Shown piece after piece: positions 15,370 through 24,946 of a DNA stretch of 64,000 nucleotides. Every line of letters starts with the position of its first letter. Position 1 is the stretch's first letter. This DNA comes from SCTM01 sp965279655 (GTDB taxonomy: Bacteria; Pseudomonadota; Alphaproteobacteria; Rhodospirillales; Rhodospirillaceae): assembly GCA_965279655.1 (NCBI GenBank), contig OZ257255.1, positions 4,774,001-4,838,000 of the forward strand, read 5' to 3'. A model generated the notes under the pieces. That model was not told where the DNA came from. It was given only the letters and a program-made list of their open reading frames with translations, and did not search any database. The translations under genes were made by a program, and so were the position numbers.

Positions 15370-18204
15370 ATGTTTGCGAGATGGCCTCTTCTGGCCGCGC
15401 CGTTGTGGGGCGCGGCGGTTCTCCTGGGCGGCGGCGCCTCCATGATCCCTGGGCCCGCGCGGGCGGACTGTCAGCGCGACGGCGCGACGGTCACCTGCAC
15501 CGGCGTCGACAACGACGGCTTCCGCAATGCCACCGGCGGCCTGCAGCTCACGGTGACGCCGGGCACTACCGTGCGCAACGCCCCCAGCGCCGGCTTCGAC
15601 GGCTACTGCGGCAACGCGGAGGACAATCTCGGCGGGCCCACGATCTCGCTTGGCAACAGCACCAGCGTGAACAATCAGGGGTTCCTCTACGGCTTCGGCA
15701 TCTGCGGCGTGGCGATCGATATGGGCAACGCCGCGTCTGTCACAAATTCCGGCGCGATCTTCACCAATCAAGCCCTGGCCTTCGGCATCGTCGCCGGGAG
15801 CCGCGCGAACATCGTCAACAACGGCAGTATCACCACCGAGGGCACGTTCTCCCACGGCATCTGGGTGGGGAATGACTCCCGGGTCGAGACCGGCGTGGGC
15901 AGCAGCATCACCACGCTCGACGCCGCCGCCAACGGCATTCTCACGGGCGACCGGGCGACCGTTATCAACGCCGGACGTATCGATTCAACCGGGAACTCCG
16001 GCATCGAAGTCGGCGCCGGTTCAACGGTGACGAATTCGGGCAACATCACTGTCACCACCGGCCAGATCGGCGCCATCCGAGGCACCGGCGACAACCTCAG
16101 CATCACCAATCGCGGCGTCATTTCGGCGATCAACAGCCAGGTGTCGGTCAATCCCGGCGGCGGTGTGATGATCGCCGGGGCCAATTCTTCTTTCGACAAT
16201 GCGGGTTCGGTGACCGGCTCCTATGCGGGCCTGGCGATTACGGCGTCCGGCAATACGACACTCTCCAACAGCGGCGCGATCATGGGCGGCGGCGAACAGC
16301 TGCGGCTCGATACGTCCACGACTTACAGCGGCGGCGTCATCATCCGTGGTACGGGGGCCGTGAGCTTCAACAACACCGGTTCAATCCAGGGCTTGAACGG
16401 CCGCCAGGCCCTGCGCTCCGACGTGCCGATCAATTTCATCAGCAGCGGAAATATTTCCGGGGACGTGACCCTGTCCAGCGGCGACGATTTCGTCACCCTG
16501 CGGTCCGGGTCCGATCTCGCCGGCGTGCTGGACGGGAACGGCGGCAGCGACCGCCTCGTCCTCGACAGCTTCGGCTTTCTCCGCCAGTCCGTGCGGAATT
16601 TCACCGCGCTCACGAAAATCGGCAGCAGCACCTGGACTTTGCAAAACACGACGTCGCTCAGCGGCGATGCGTTCGTCTCCGTGGGCACGCTCAGTATCGA
16701 CACCGGCGCGCGCCTGACCGTGCCGCGCGTGACCGTGAGCAGTGGCGCGACATTGACCGGGACCGGGCGGATCGACGGCAGCGTCAGCAACGGCGGGATC
16801 GTCACCGTCGCCGCCGGCCAATCGCAGACACTCACGCCGGCGACGTTCACGATCGCGGGCGACTACACACAAACGGCCGCGGGCACGCTACGCCTGCGCG
16901 TGCGCAACACCGGCACCGATACCCTGCTAATCGGCGGCACGGCCACGCTCGGCGGCGCATTGATCATCGACGGCCAGCAGCGCTATCGCGGCGGCCAGTC
17001 GTTCCAGATCATGCGCGCGCTGGGGTCCGCCATGACGACCACCGGGAGTTTCAGCGCAATCCAGGTCTCCACGACCACGTTCGTGAAGCCGGAAATCATC
17101 AGCTCGGCCGGCGGGGTGGAACTGCGCCTGACCAAGCTGCCTTACACGACGGCGACGACGACGGCATCCGAGGCCGCGGTCGCGAACATGTTCGAGCGCC
17201 AAACGGCCGCGCCCAACGCGCTGATCGCGCCGCTGGTGGCGGGCTTCGAGACCGGCACGCTCGCCGAGGCCGGAGCCGTGTTCGCGGCCTTCGCGCCGGA
17301 GACCGTGCCGGCCGTGATCAATACCGGGTTCACCGGCCTGTCGGCCCTGCGCGCGGCACGGGACGAGAGTCTCTCGCAGACCTCCGATGAGCACTGGCGC
17401 GCCTGGGGCAGCTTTGCCCGGCGCGAAGGTCACGTGCGCAACGGGACCACCGCGCGGTTCTACGATACACAGATGACGGGCGCTGCTGCCGGTGCGGACT
17501 TGCGGGTAGGTGATGGGCGCATGGGACTCGCGCTGGGTCATTTCGTCGGCGCCAGTACGTTCGCGGATGGTGCGAAGGCGCGACTGCCGCTGACGACCGC
17601 ATCCGTGACCGCGGTTGTTCCGGTGGGCGCATTCGGCCTTAGCGGCCACGCCGCCTTCACCTATGGCTTCGGCACGGGGCGGGTGTCGCGCGTGCAGGTG
17701 TTGCAGGGAACGGCGCGCGCCTTGAGCGCGAGCGCCACGACGACCGCCTGGAGCATCGATACTGGCCTCGCGCGGCAGGCCGATCTTTACGGCGTCACGC
17801 TGGTGGCCCACGCCGATCTCGCCTTCTCAAGGGTTTCAGTCCGCCCGTTCAACGAAGCCGTGCCGCTTGGCATCCGCACGGACTGGAAGGGGACAAGTTC
17901 GATGGCCTCGGACATCGGTCTGCGCGGCGAAGTCGCCGTGGGACGCCTGCGGCCCTTTGTCGGCGTGTCTTGGGTGCAAGAGCTGCTGTCGACAGCCCGG
18001 CGCGCGCAGGCCAGCCTGATCGGCGCGCCTGACAGCAGTTTCATCCTTAGCGGCGCTTCGCCGCGGCGGGCTCAGGTGCTGGGCGACCTGGGCGTGCGGG
18101 CGGATCTGAGCCCGGGTTTGAGCCTGCAGGCGCGCTTCCAGTCAGCCTTCAACGATCCGCTCGCGGGTCACCGGATCTCGGCGGGCGCGGTGTGGCGCTG
18201 GTAA
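15370..18204 (+). CDS. Autotransporter (type V secretion) with beta-helix passenger
   Basis: A 944-residue outer-membrane autotransporter. From the ATG at 15370 there is a signal peptide (about 1-35, ending PARA before DC). The passenger has short degenerate NxGxI-type repeats (about 36-440) expected for a right-handed beta-helix, then a PATR-like segment (LTKIGSSTWTLQNTTSLSG with VSVGTLSIDTGA) near 435-520. The C-terminal beta-barrel runs from about 675 to 944 and ends in the aromatic residues VWRW needed for Bam recognition. At least twelve N-x-S/T sequons lie in the passenger. A TPR-GT41 glycosyltransferase gene follows 43 bases later. The function is probably adhesion, which the sequence does not prove. 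Confidence 0.92.
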   Translation: MFARWPLLAAPLWGAAVLLGGGASMIPGPARADCQRDGATVTCTGVDNDGFRNATGGLQLTVTPGTTVRNAPSAGFDGYCGNAEDNLGGPTISLGNSTSVNNQGFLYGFGICGVAIDMGNAASVTNSGAIFTNQALAFGIVAGSRANIVNNGSITTEGTFSHGIWVGNDSRVETGVGSSITTLDAAANGILTGDRATVINAGRIDSTGNSGIEVGAGSTVTNSGNITVTTGQIGAIRGTGDNLSITNRGVISAINSQVSVNPGGGVMIAGANSSFDNAGSVTGSYAGLAITASGNTTLSNSGAIMGGGEQLRLDTSTTYSGGVIIRGTGAVSFNNTGSIQGLNGRQALRSDVPINFISSGNISGDVTLSSGDDFVTLRSGSDLAGVLDGNGGSDRLVLDSFGFLRQSVRNFTALTKIGSSTWTLQNTTSLSGDAFVSVGTLSIDTGARLTVPRVTVSSGATLTGTGRIDGSVSNGGIVTVAAGQSQTLTPATFTIAGDYTQTAAGTLRLRVRNTGTDTLLIGGTATLGGALIIDGQQRYRGGQSFQIMRALGSAMTTTGSFSAIQVSTTTFVKPEIISSAGGVELRLTKLPYTTATTTASEAAVANMFERQTAAPNALIAPLVAGFETGTLAEAGAVFAAFAPETVPAVINTGFTGLSALRAARDESLSQTSDEHWRAWGSFARREGHVRNGTTARFYDTQMTGAAAGADLRVGDGRMGLALGHFVGASTFADGAKARLPLTTASVTAVVPVGAFGLSGHAAFTYGFGTGRVSRVQVLQGTARALSASATTTAWSIDTGLARQADLYGVTLVAHADLAFSRVSVRPFNEAVPLGIRTDWKGTSSMASDIGLRGEVAVGRLRPFVGVSWVQELLSTARRAQASLIGAPDSSFILSGASPRRAQVLGDLGVRADLSPGLSLQARFQSAFNDPLAGHRISAGAVWRW

Positions 18205-18247
18205 ATTGAGGCTGTTGCCGAGTCCGGTTCTCCCGTAATCCTAAGTC

Positions 18248-20227
18248 ATGAATTTCGAAGCCATCCTTGCCTTGCATCAGGCCGGGCAACTGCAGGAAGC
18301 CGAGGCGGGCTACCGCGCGCTGATCGCGCAAAACACGCCCATCGTCTCCGCCTACAGCAATCTTGCCGCCATCTGCATCAAGACCCAACGGGTCGACGAG
18401 GCGATCAGGCTCCTGCAGGAAACCGTACGGCGCGATCCGGACTTCGCGCAGGCGTTCTACAATCTCGGGCTCGCGCTGCAGAACCAGGGCCGCAATGGCG
18501 AAGCGCTCGCGGCCTATGAGCGCGCCATCGCGCTTGAGCCCGGATTGATCGACGCGCACGCCAATCTCGGGATCTGTCTCGGCGCGCTGGCGCGTTACGA
18601 CGAGGCGATCGCCAAGTTGCAGCAGGTCGTGACGTCAGCACCGACGCACTACGAGGCGTGGACCAATCTCGGGCGGGTGCTGTCGATCGTGGGGCGGGCG
18701 GGCGACAGCATCGCCGCCCATCGCCGCGCCATCAAGCTCAAGCCCAACGATCCGCGCGGTCATTCCAATCTCGCCGCGGCGTTCTACGACGCGAATCTTC
18801 TGGCGGAGGCCACGGCCGCGAACGAGGCCGCCATTGCCGTCGACCCCGCGCACTATGTCGGCCACCTGAACTTGGGCAACATCGCCAAGGATCGCGGCCA
18901 GCCGGCGGAAGCGGTGGCGCGCTACGAACGCGCGATCGCTCTGGAGCCGACGAAGACGGAAGCGCATGCCAATCTGCTCTACGGTCTATCTCTCACGCAG
19001 CACCTGCCGTGGGCGGACTACTTCGCCGCTTCGAAACGCTACGAGGACGTCCTGCGCGCCGACATCGACGACGCGCCGGCGCGGCCGCCGGCTCGGCCCA
19101 TCGAGGCGAACCGCAAGCTTCGCGTCGGGTTCATGTCTGCGGAGATCGGCAATCACGCGGTCGCGTTCTTCCTCGAAAGCTACTTGCGGCACCATGACCG
19201 GGACAAGATCCACGTCTCGTTGTACCCGACCATGTGGCGCTCCGAAGCGCGCCGGGCCACGCTTCTCGGACTCGCGGACCATTGGCGCAGTCTCGTCGGG
19301 CTCGACGACGACGCGGCGGCGCAAGTCGTCCGCGACGACGGCGTCGACATCCTGATTGACACCACCGCGCATATGATGGGCGGGCGCATGGGGGTCGTCA
19401 TGCGGCGTCCGGCGCCGGTGCAGGTCCACTACATCGGCTTCCACGGCAGTCCGGGCCTGACCGGGTTCGACTACTTCATCGGCGATGACGTGGTCACGCC
19501 GCCATCGTCGGATGCGCAGTTCGTGGAGAAGGTCTGGCGCTTGCCGCGGCTCTGGGTGGGCTTCAGCGTTCCGCAGGACGCGCCCGACCCGGGCGAGCGC
19601 ACGCCCGGCGCGCCGATCACCTTCGGCTCCTTCAACACGCTCGCGAAAGTGCGCGCGGAAACCTTGTCGGCGTGGGCCGAGGTGATGCATGCGGTGCCGG
19701 GATCGCGGCTGCTGATCAAGGATCGGCTGTGCGCCGACGACGTCAGCCGGAACCGGGTTCTGGCGGCGTTGGCGGGTCATGGGATCGCGGCCGACCGCGT
19801 CACCATGCTGCGTTCGGTGGCGACCTGGCGGGAGCACATGAGCCTGTACGACCAAGTGGACGTGGCGCTCGATGCGTTCCCGCTCAACAGCGGCACCACC
19901 GCGTTCGACGCCCTCTACATGGGCGTGCCGCTGGTGACGATCCGGGGCACGTGGATGGGTGGCCTCATGAGCGCCGCCATCCTGGAATCGCTGGGGCATC
20001 CTGAATGGATCGCCGCGGACCGGGCCGGGTTCGTGCGCATCGCCGCCGGCCTGGCCGCCGACGCGGACGCACGCGCCGGGATCAAGAAGACCCTGCGCGC
20101 GGATGTCCTGCGCAGTCCCATGGTCGATGCGCGCAGTCTGGCGGCGGCGCTGGACACCGCGTTCCTGCAGATGGCGGGCACACACAACGCAAGCCTTGCC
20201 ACCGTCGGCCCGTCGGCCTCATTCTGA
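18248..20227 (+). CDS. TPR protein with GT41 (OGT/HMW1C-like) glycosyltransferase domain
   Basis: A 659-residue cytoplasmic protein. Residues 1-245 are about seven tetratricopeptide repeats; residues 285-635 are a GT41 catalytic domain of the OGT/SPINDLY type. Family marks are RVGFMSAEIGNHAV, the IGFHGSPGLTGFDYFIGDD segment, FGSFNTLAKVRAETLSAWAEVM (UDP-sugar binding) and DVALDAFPLNSGTTAFDALYMG. GT41 enzymes add GlcNAc or hexose to Ser/Thr or, in HMW1C relatives, to Asn of adhesins in the cytoplasm before export. The position directly after a sequon-rich autotransporter on the same strand suggests that protein as substrate (inference). Confidence 0.92.
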   Translation: MNFEAILALHQAGQLQEAEAGYRALIAQNTPIVSAYSNLAAICIKTQRVDEAIRLLQETVRRDPDFAQAFYNLGLALQNQGRNGEALAAYERAIALEPGLIDAHANLGICLGALARYDEAIAKLQQVVTSAPTHYEAWTNLGRVLSIVGRAGDSIAAHRRAIKLKPNDPRGHSNLAAAFYDANLLAEATAANEAAIAVDPAHYVGHLNLGNIAKDRGQPAEAVARYERAIALEPTKTEAHANLLYGLSLTQHLPWADYFAASKRYEDVLRADIDDAPARPPARPIEANRKLRVGFMSAEIGNHAVAFFLESYLRHHDRDKIHVSLYPTMWRSEARRATLLGLADHWRSLVGLDDDAAAQVVRDDGVDILIDTTAHMMGGRMGVVMRRPAPVQVHYIGFHGSPGLTGFDYFIGDDVVTPPSSDAQFVEKVWRLPRLWVGFSVPQDAPDPGERTPGAPITFGSFNTLAKVRAETLSAWAEVMHAVPGSRLLIKDRLCADDVSRNRVLAALAGHGIAADRVTMLRSVATWREHMSLYDQVDVALDAFPLNSGTTAFDALYMGVPLVTIRGTWMGGLMSAAILESLGHPEWIAADRAGFVRIAAGLAADADARAGIKKTLRADVLRSPMVDARSLAAALDTAFLQMAGTHNASLATVGPSASF

Positions 20228-20235
20228 TCCCAGCC

Positions 20236-21084
20236 ATGAACGATCTCAGCCCGCCGAAGCCGACACATCTGCCGACGAACACCGCTGTGTTCACCGGCCC
20301 ACACCCGCGACGCATGGGATCCGTGAATTGGCGCGGCATGTGGGAGCTCTACAAGAAGGAAGTGAAGCGCTTCTGGAAAGTGGGCGTGCAGACCATCGCC
20401 GCGCCGGTCATCACCAGCATGATGTTCCTGCTGGTGATGGTGTTCGCCTTTGGCCGCACCGGCACCATGGTCGCGGGCTATCCGTTCGAGGAGTTCCTGA
20501 TTCCCGGCCTGGTCATCATGACGATGATCCAGAACGCCTTCGCCAACACCTCGTCTTCGATCCTGGTTTCGAAGGTGCAAGGCAACATCGTCGATGTGCT
20601 GATGCCGCCCCTGAGCGCGCTGGAGCTGACAGTGGCTTGGACGATGGGCGGGATGACGCGCGGCCTCGCGGTCGGTGTCGCGGCCATCGCAACCATGTCG
20701 CTGGTCGCGCCGCTGCATCTGCACAGCCTGGGGCTGGTGCTGTTTCACGCCGTGGCCGGCTGCCTGTTCATGTCGACGGTCGGGGTGCTCGCATCGGTCT
20801 GGGCCGACAAGTTCGACCACATGGCCGCGGTGACGAACTTCATTGTCACGCCGCTGACATTCTTGTCGGGCACCTTCTACACCATCGATCGGCTGCCCCA
20901 GTGGGCCCAGTTCATGGCCCACTACAATCCGTTCTTCTACAATATCGACGGGTTCCGTTACGGCTTCCTGGGCCAGGAGCCGAGCCAGCCCTTGCTGGGC
21001 GTGATCGTGCTCACGGTGCTCAATGTGGCGCTGCTGGTGTGGTGTTTCCTCATGATCCGCAGCGGCTATAAACTTAAAGCCTAG
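20236..21084 (+). CDS. ABC-2 type transporter permease
   Basis: A 282-residue inner-membrane permease with six hydrophobic segments and the ABC-2 (YadH-like) features EFLIPGLVIMTMIQNAF and LTFLSGTFYTIDRLPQW. The ATP-binding partner is not in the window. The start at 20236 is eight bases after the GT41 stop codon. In Alphaproteobacteria this permease commonly precedes argD-argF-hslO, as here, so it is probably ancestral to the locus and not specific to the glycosyltransferase. The substrate is unknown. Confidence 0.9.
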   Translation: MNDLSPPKPTHLPTNTAVFTGPHPRRMGSVNWRGMWELYKKEVKRFWKVGVQTIAAPVITSMMFLLVMVFAFGRTGTMVAGYPFEEFLIPGLVIMTMIQNAFANTSSSILVSKVQGNIVDVLMPPLSALELTVAWTMGGMTRGLAVGVAAIATMSLVAPLHLHSLGLVLFHAVAGCLFMSTVGVLASVWADKFDHMAAVTNFIVTPLTFLSGTFYTIDRLPQWAQFMAHYNPFFYNIDGFRYGFLGQEPSQPLLGVIVLTVLNVALLVWCFLMIRSGYKLKA

Positions 21085-21098
21085 GGTTGCGCCAGCGG

Positions 21099-21126
21099 TT
21101 GACAAACCCGCGCTTTGGCGTATTGA
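21099..21126 (+). promoter_or_regulatory. Possible promoter upstream of argD
   Basis: A consensus TTGACA (21099-21104) is followed after 16 bases by TATTGA (21121-21126). It lies in the 149-base gap between the permease and argD. A transcript starting here would immediately meet the hairpin at 21136-21157, which is odd; see the findings. Confidence 0.4.
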
Positions 21127-21135
21127 TTGGGCACT

Positions 21136-21167
21136 CGGGTGGCAGTGATGCCGCCCGTATTTTTTTT
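21136..21167 (+). terminator. Intrinsic terminator or attenuator in the argD leader
   Basis: A 9-bp stem, CGGGTGGCA and TGCCGCCCG with one G-T pair around the loop GTGA, is followed by TA and then eight T residues. It is a textbook intrinsic terminator placed 66 bases before argD and 51 bases after the permease stop. It could end permease transcripts or act as an attenuator for argD. Confidence 0.8.
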
Positions 21168-21233
21168 CGTTCAGCGATCCGGCCGCGTGACGTGCACGCG
21201 TAAATCCGTCGCCAGTGAGGCGGGGGGCGAGCG

Positions 21234-22409
21234 ATGAATATTTCTCCAGTGATGCCGACGTATGCGCGGGTTGACGTCGCGTTCGAGCGCGGCGAGGGCG
21301 CGTGGCTGATCGCCACCGACGGCCGACGTTTCCTCGACTTCGGCGCCGGCATTGCTGTGAACGCCCTGGGCCATGCCCATCCGCACCTGGTTGCCGCCTT
21401 GCAGCAGCAGGCCGCGAAGCTGTGGCACACCTCCAATCTGTACCGCGTCGAGGGCCAGGAAAAGCTGGCGGCGCGGCTGGTGGAGCATTCCTTCGCCGAC
21501 ACGATGTTCTTCTGCAATTCCGGCGCGGAAGCGATGGAATGCGCGATCAAGATCGCGCGCCGCTTTCACCAGGCGCAAGGCCAGAAGGACAAGTACCGCG
21601 TCATCACGGCGCGGGGCGCGTTCCACGGACGCACGCTGGCCACCATCGCCGCCGGCGGCCAGGCCAAGCACCTCGACGGCTTCGCGCCGGTCGTGGAAGG
21701 CTTCGACCAGGTGGCGTTCGGCAACCTGAATGAGATGCGGGCCGCGATCACGCCGCAGACCGCGGCGATCGTGATCGAGCCGGTGCAGGGCGAGGGCGGG
21801 ATCATCCCGGCGGACCCTGAGTATCTCAAAGGCCTGCGTGCCGCGGCGGACGAGTTCGGCGTGCTGCTGGTGTTCGATGAAGTGCAGTGCGGCCTGGGCC
21901 GCACCGGCAAACTGTTCGCCTACGAGTGGTCGGGCGTGACGCCGGACGTCATGGCGTTGGCAAAGGGCCTCGGCGGCGGATTCCCGGTGGGGGCCTGTCT
22001 CGCGACGGAACGCGCCGCGAAGTACATGACCGCCGGTCTGCATGGCTCCACCTTCGGCGGCAATCCCCTGGCCATGGCGGCGGCGAACGCCGTGCTCGAT
22101 GTGATCCTGGAGAAGGGCTTCCTCGAGCATGTGCAGGCGACCGCCGATCACCTGTGGACCCTTCTGCGCGGCCTTGTGCGGAAGCACCCGAAGGTGTTCA
22201 CGGAAGTGCGCGGCAAGGGTCTGATGATTGGGCTGAAGTGCGTGGGCCCCAACGGCGATGTGGTGAACAAGGCCTTCGCCAACGGCCTGCTGACGGTCGT
22301 CGGCGGCGACAATGTCGTGCGCCTGCTGCCGCCGCTCACCATCGGCACGGCGGAAGCCGAGGCCGCCGTCGCGATCCTCGATCGCACCGCCGCGGAGTTG
22401 GCGGCCTAA
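21234..22409 (+). CDS. argD: Acetylornithine aminotransferase
   Basis: Converts N-acetylglutamate semialdehyde to N-acetylornithine (and may serve succinyl-diaminopimelate in lysine synthesis); a PLP class III aminotransferase in the cytosol. The 391-residue protein has FFCNSGAEAMECAIKIAR, the ARGAFHGRT segment, LLVFDEVQCGLGRTG and the PLP-lysine motif ALAKGLGGGFPVGA. GGGGGCGAGCG precedes the ATG. It is followed by argF after 20 bases. Confidence 0.97.
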   Translation: MNISPVMPTYARVDVAFERGEGAWLIATDGRRFLDFGAGIAVNALGHAHPHLVAALQQQAAKLWHTSNLYRVEGQEKLAARLVEHSFADTMFFCNSGAEAMECAIKIARRFHQAQGQKDKYRVITARGAFHGRTLATIAAGGQAKHLDGFAPVVEGFDQVAFGNLNEMRAAITPQTAAIVIEPVQGEGGIIPADPEYLKGLRAAADEFGVLLVFDEVQCGLGRTGKLFAYEWSGVTPDVMALAKGLGGGFPVGACLATERAAKYMTAGLHGSTFGGNPLAMAAANAVLDVILEKGFLEHVQATADHLWTLLRGLVRKHPKVFTEVRGKGLMIGLKCVGPNGDVVNKAFANGLLTVVGGDNVVRLLPPLTIGTAEAEAAVAILDRTAAELAA

Positions 22410-22429
22410 GGCCGCCGTTCGGGGGATAC

Positions 22430-23335
22430 ATGACCTCTGTACCGAAGCATTTTCTGGATTTGGATGTTCTGCCGGCGGCGACGCTGCGCGGCATTCTGAA
22501 TGAATCGGTGCGCGTGAAGGCCGCCGGCCGCTCGACCCCCGCACCGCTGGCGGGCCGCACGCTGGCGCTTCTGTTCGAGAAGCCGTCGACGCGCACCCGC
22601 GTGTCCTTCACCGTCGGCATGCAGCAACTGGGCGGCAGCGCCATTACCTTGTCGCCAGCGGATACGCAGCTTGGGCGCGGCGAGACCATCGCCGACACCG
22701 CGCGCGTGCTGTCGCGCTATGTCGATGCGATCATGATCCGGACGTCCGCGCCGGAGAAAATGGCCGAGCTCGCGCACCATGCGACGGTGCCGGTGATCAA
22801 CGGCCTGACGGATTTCTCGCATCCCTGCCAGATCATGGCGGACGTGATGACCTATGAGCAGCACAAGGGCCCGATCAAGGGCGCGGTGGTGATGTGGTCC
22901 GGGGACGGCAACAACGTCGCCAACAGTTTCATCCACGCCGCCGCGCAGTTTGAATTCGAGCTGCGGCTGGCATGCCCCAAAGGCCTTGAGCCGAGTGCGG
23001 CCGTCATCGCTTGGGCGCGAGACCGCGGCGCCAGGATCAGCGTCGGCGACGATCCGGTCGCGGCCGCGCGCGGCGCCGACTGCATCGTCACGGACACTTG
23101 GGTGTCCATGGGCGACGAGGCGGGCAATCGCCACGACCTCCTGAAACCTTTTCAGGTGAATGAGGCGTTGATGTCCGTGGCCAAGCCCGATGCGCTGTTC
23201 ATGCATTGTTTGCCCGCCCATCGCGGCGAAGAGGTCACGGCCGGTGTGATCGACGGTCCGCGGTCGGTGATTTGGGATGAAGCCGAAAACCGGCTGCATG
23301 CCCAGAAAGGGATTCTTCTGTGGTGCCTCAGCTGA
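22430..23335 (+). CDS. argF: Ornithine carbamoyltransferase
   Basis: Makes citrulline from ornithine and carbamoyl phosphate. The 301-residue protein has the carbamoyl-phosphate motif FEKPSTRTRVSF, the HPCQ motif (DFSHPCQIMADV), the ornithine loop DTWVSMGDE and HCLPAHRGEEV with the catalytic Cys. Length is typical. With argD upstream and argH elsewhere in the window, three arginine genes are present. The 3' end overlaps hslO by 16 bases. Confidence 0.97.
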   Translation: MTSVPKHFLDLDVLPAATLRGILNESVRVKAAGRSTPAPLAGRTLALLFEKPSTRTRVSFTVGMQQLGGSAITLSPADTQLGRGETIADTARVLSRYVDAIMIRTSAPEKMAELAHHATVPVINGLTDFSHPCQIMADVMTYEQHKGPIKGAVVMWSGDGNNVANSFIHAAAQFEFELRLACPKGLEPSAAVIAWARDRGARISVGDDPVAAARGADCIVTDTWVSMGDEAGNRHDLLKPFQVNEALMSVAKPDALFMHCLPAHRGEEVTAGVIDGPRSVIWDEAENRLHAQKGILLWCLS

Positions 23336-24264
23336 CGGACGTCACGGCGCAAGCCCAGCCGGACAGAGACGTCTGCATCTCGTTCCTGATCAATGGCGGC
23401 GCGTTCCGTGGCCGTCTTGTCCGCTTGGACACGACGGTCACCGAGATTTTGGGCCGCCATCAGGACCCGCCGGAAGTCGGTAATCTCCTCTCGGAAGCCA
23501 TGGCCGCGGCGGTCGCCCTGGCGGCAGGCTTAAAGTACGAGGGCGTGTTCACGCTGCAGATCCAGGGCGACGGGCCCGTGTCGGCGCTGGTGGTGGACAT
23601 CACCTCCGGCGGCGATGTCCGCGCCTGGGCCCGCTTCGACGCGGACCGCTTGGGGGCGGAACTCGCCCGTCGCCGGTCCGGTGGGCTTGCGCCCCATCTG
23701 CTGGGCGCCGGGCATCTCGCCTTCACGGTCGACCAGGGCCCCGATACGGAGCGGTATCAAGGCATCGTGGAACTGGGCGGCGGCAGCCTGGCGGATTCCA
23801 TCCACAACTACTTCCGCCATTCCGAACAGCTTGAATCGGCCCTGAAGGTCGCCGTGGCGCCGGGACGGTCGGCCGCCATGCTCATCCAGCGCATGCCGGA
23901 AGAGGGCGGGCACGCGGGCGAGCTGCCTGAGGACCCGGAAGACGCCTGGCGCGCCGCGGTGATCCTGCTGGGCAGCCTGAAGGACAGCGAGCTGCTGGAC
24001 GCAAATCTTTCTTCGTGGGATCTGCTCACCCGGATTTACGGCACCGTGGGCATGAAAGCCTTCCGGATCAAGCACATCCAGGCAAAGTGCCGGTGTTCGC
24101 GCGAGCGCAGCGCGAAGATCCTCGCGTCATTTCCCGTAGAAGAAGTCCGCAACCTTTCGGACCACGGCGCGGTTCGTATGACGTGTGAATTCTGCCGGGA
24201 AGTTTATAGTTTTTCCCTTGAGGAGCTGGAGCAGCTCGCCAAGCGGAATTCGCCGGAAGAGTAG
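23320..24264 (+). CDS. hslO: Redox-regulated chaperone Hsp33
   Basis: A cytosolic holdase activated by oxidation. The 314-residue protein ends with the zinc-binding redox switch: Cys-x-Cys in AKCRCSRER and Cys-x-x-Cys in CEFCREVY, and has GDGPVSALVVD and the AGLKYEGVFTLQIQ segment of the N-terminal domain. The start is GTG at 23320, with a second GTG directly after, inside the end of argF, so translation is probably coupled. argF followed by hslO is a common alphaproteobacterial order. Confidence 0.95.
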   Translation: MVPQLTDVTAQAQPDRDVCISFLINGGAFRGRLVRLDTTVTEILGRHQDPPEVGNLLSEAMAAAVALAAGLKYEGVFTLQIQGDGPVSALVVDITSGGDVRAWARFDADRLGAELARRRSGGLAPHLLGAGHLAFTVDQGPDTERYQGIVELGGGSLADSIHNYFRHSEQLESALKVAVAPGRSAAMLIQRMPEEGGHAGELPEDPEDAWRAAVILLGSLKDSELLDANLSSWDLLTRIYGTVGMKAFRIKHIQAKCRCSRERSAKILASFPVEEVRNLSDHGAVRMTCEFCREVYSFSLEELEQLAKRNSPEE

Positions 24265-24340
24265 AACTGACTTGTGCGCCATCGGGCGGAAAACCGGCAC
24301 CTGCGTTTCCTGATCGCGCACTGGCTAAAAGGAACACCGA

Positions 24341-24940
24341 ATGACAACGCTGAAGCTGTTTCGCCCCTTCGTCGCGGCGGCCGTTCTGTTCGCCGCGGTG
24401 CCGGCCCTGCCGAGCCTGTCCGTTGCGCAAGGCCCCGTCGCGATGGCCTTTGCCGAACGCATGGTCGTGCCGGTCGACGTGAGCACGATCGAGGTCGTGA
24501 ACGGCGACACCTCGCCGACGACGTACCCGTATGTCGGCAGTCGCGCGCCGATCCCCTATGACCAGGCGGCCAAAGCCTGGGCGGCGCAGCGCTTCAATGC
24601 CACCGGCAATAGCGTCAATTCCATGCGCATCACCCTGAAGCGCGGCACGATCACCGAGAAGCTCCTGCCGATCTCCAAGGGTATCTCCGGTTGGTTCAAG
24701 AAAGAGCAGAACGCGGAATATACCGGCGCGCTCGAGGTCGGCGTGGAGATCGTCGGGCCGGACGGCAAGACCCTTGCGGTCGCCGATGCCAAGTCATGGG
24801 CGAGCGAAACCGTGCGCGAGGATGCGACCTCGACCGATCGCGAGACCGCCTGGATGTCGGTGATCAAGAAGACCTTCGACAACATGGACCAGGAACTCAT
24901 CCCCCGCCTGCGGCAGACGATGGTGACTTACGTCCACTAA
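24341..24940 (+). CDS. Conserved exported protein of unknown function
   Basis: A 199-residue protein with an N-terminal signal peptide (about residues 1-30, ending SVAQG). The mature part lacks Cys and contains a region that reads like a soluble beta-sheet protein (MRITLKRGTITEKLLPI, GALEVGVEIVGPDGKTL), then a C-terminal helix with NMDQELIPRLRQTM. I do not recognise the family. It lies 76 bases after hslO and converges with folE, so it may be monocistronic. Confidence 0.8.
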   Translation: MTTLKLFRPFVAAAVLFAAVPALPSLSVAQGPVAMAFAERMVVPVDVSTIEVVNGDTSPTTYPYVGSRAPIPYDQAAKAWAAQRFNATGNSVNSMRITLKRGTITEKLLPISKGISGWFKKEQNAEYTGALEVGVEIVGPDGKTLAVADAKSWASETVREDATSTDRETAWMSVIKKTFDNMDQELIPRLRQTMVTYVH

Positions 24941-24946
24941 GGCGGG

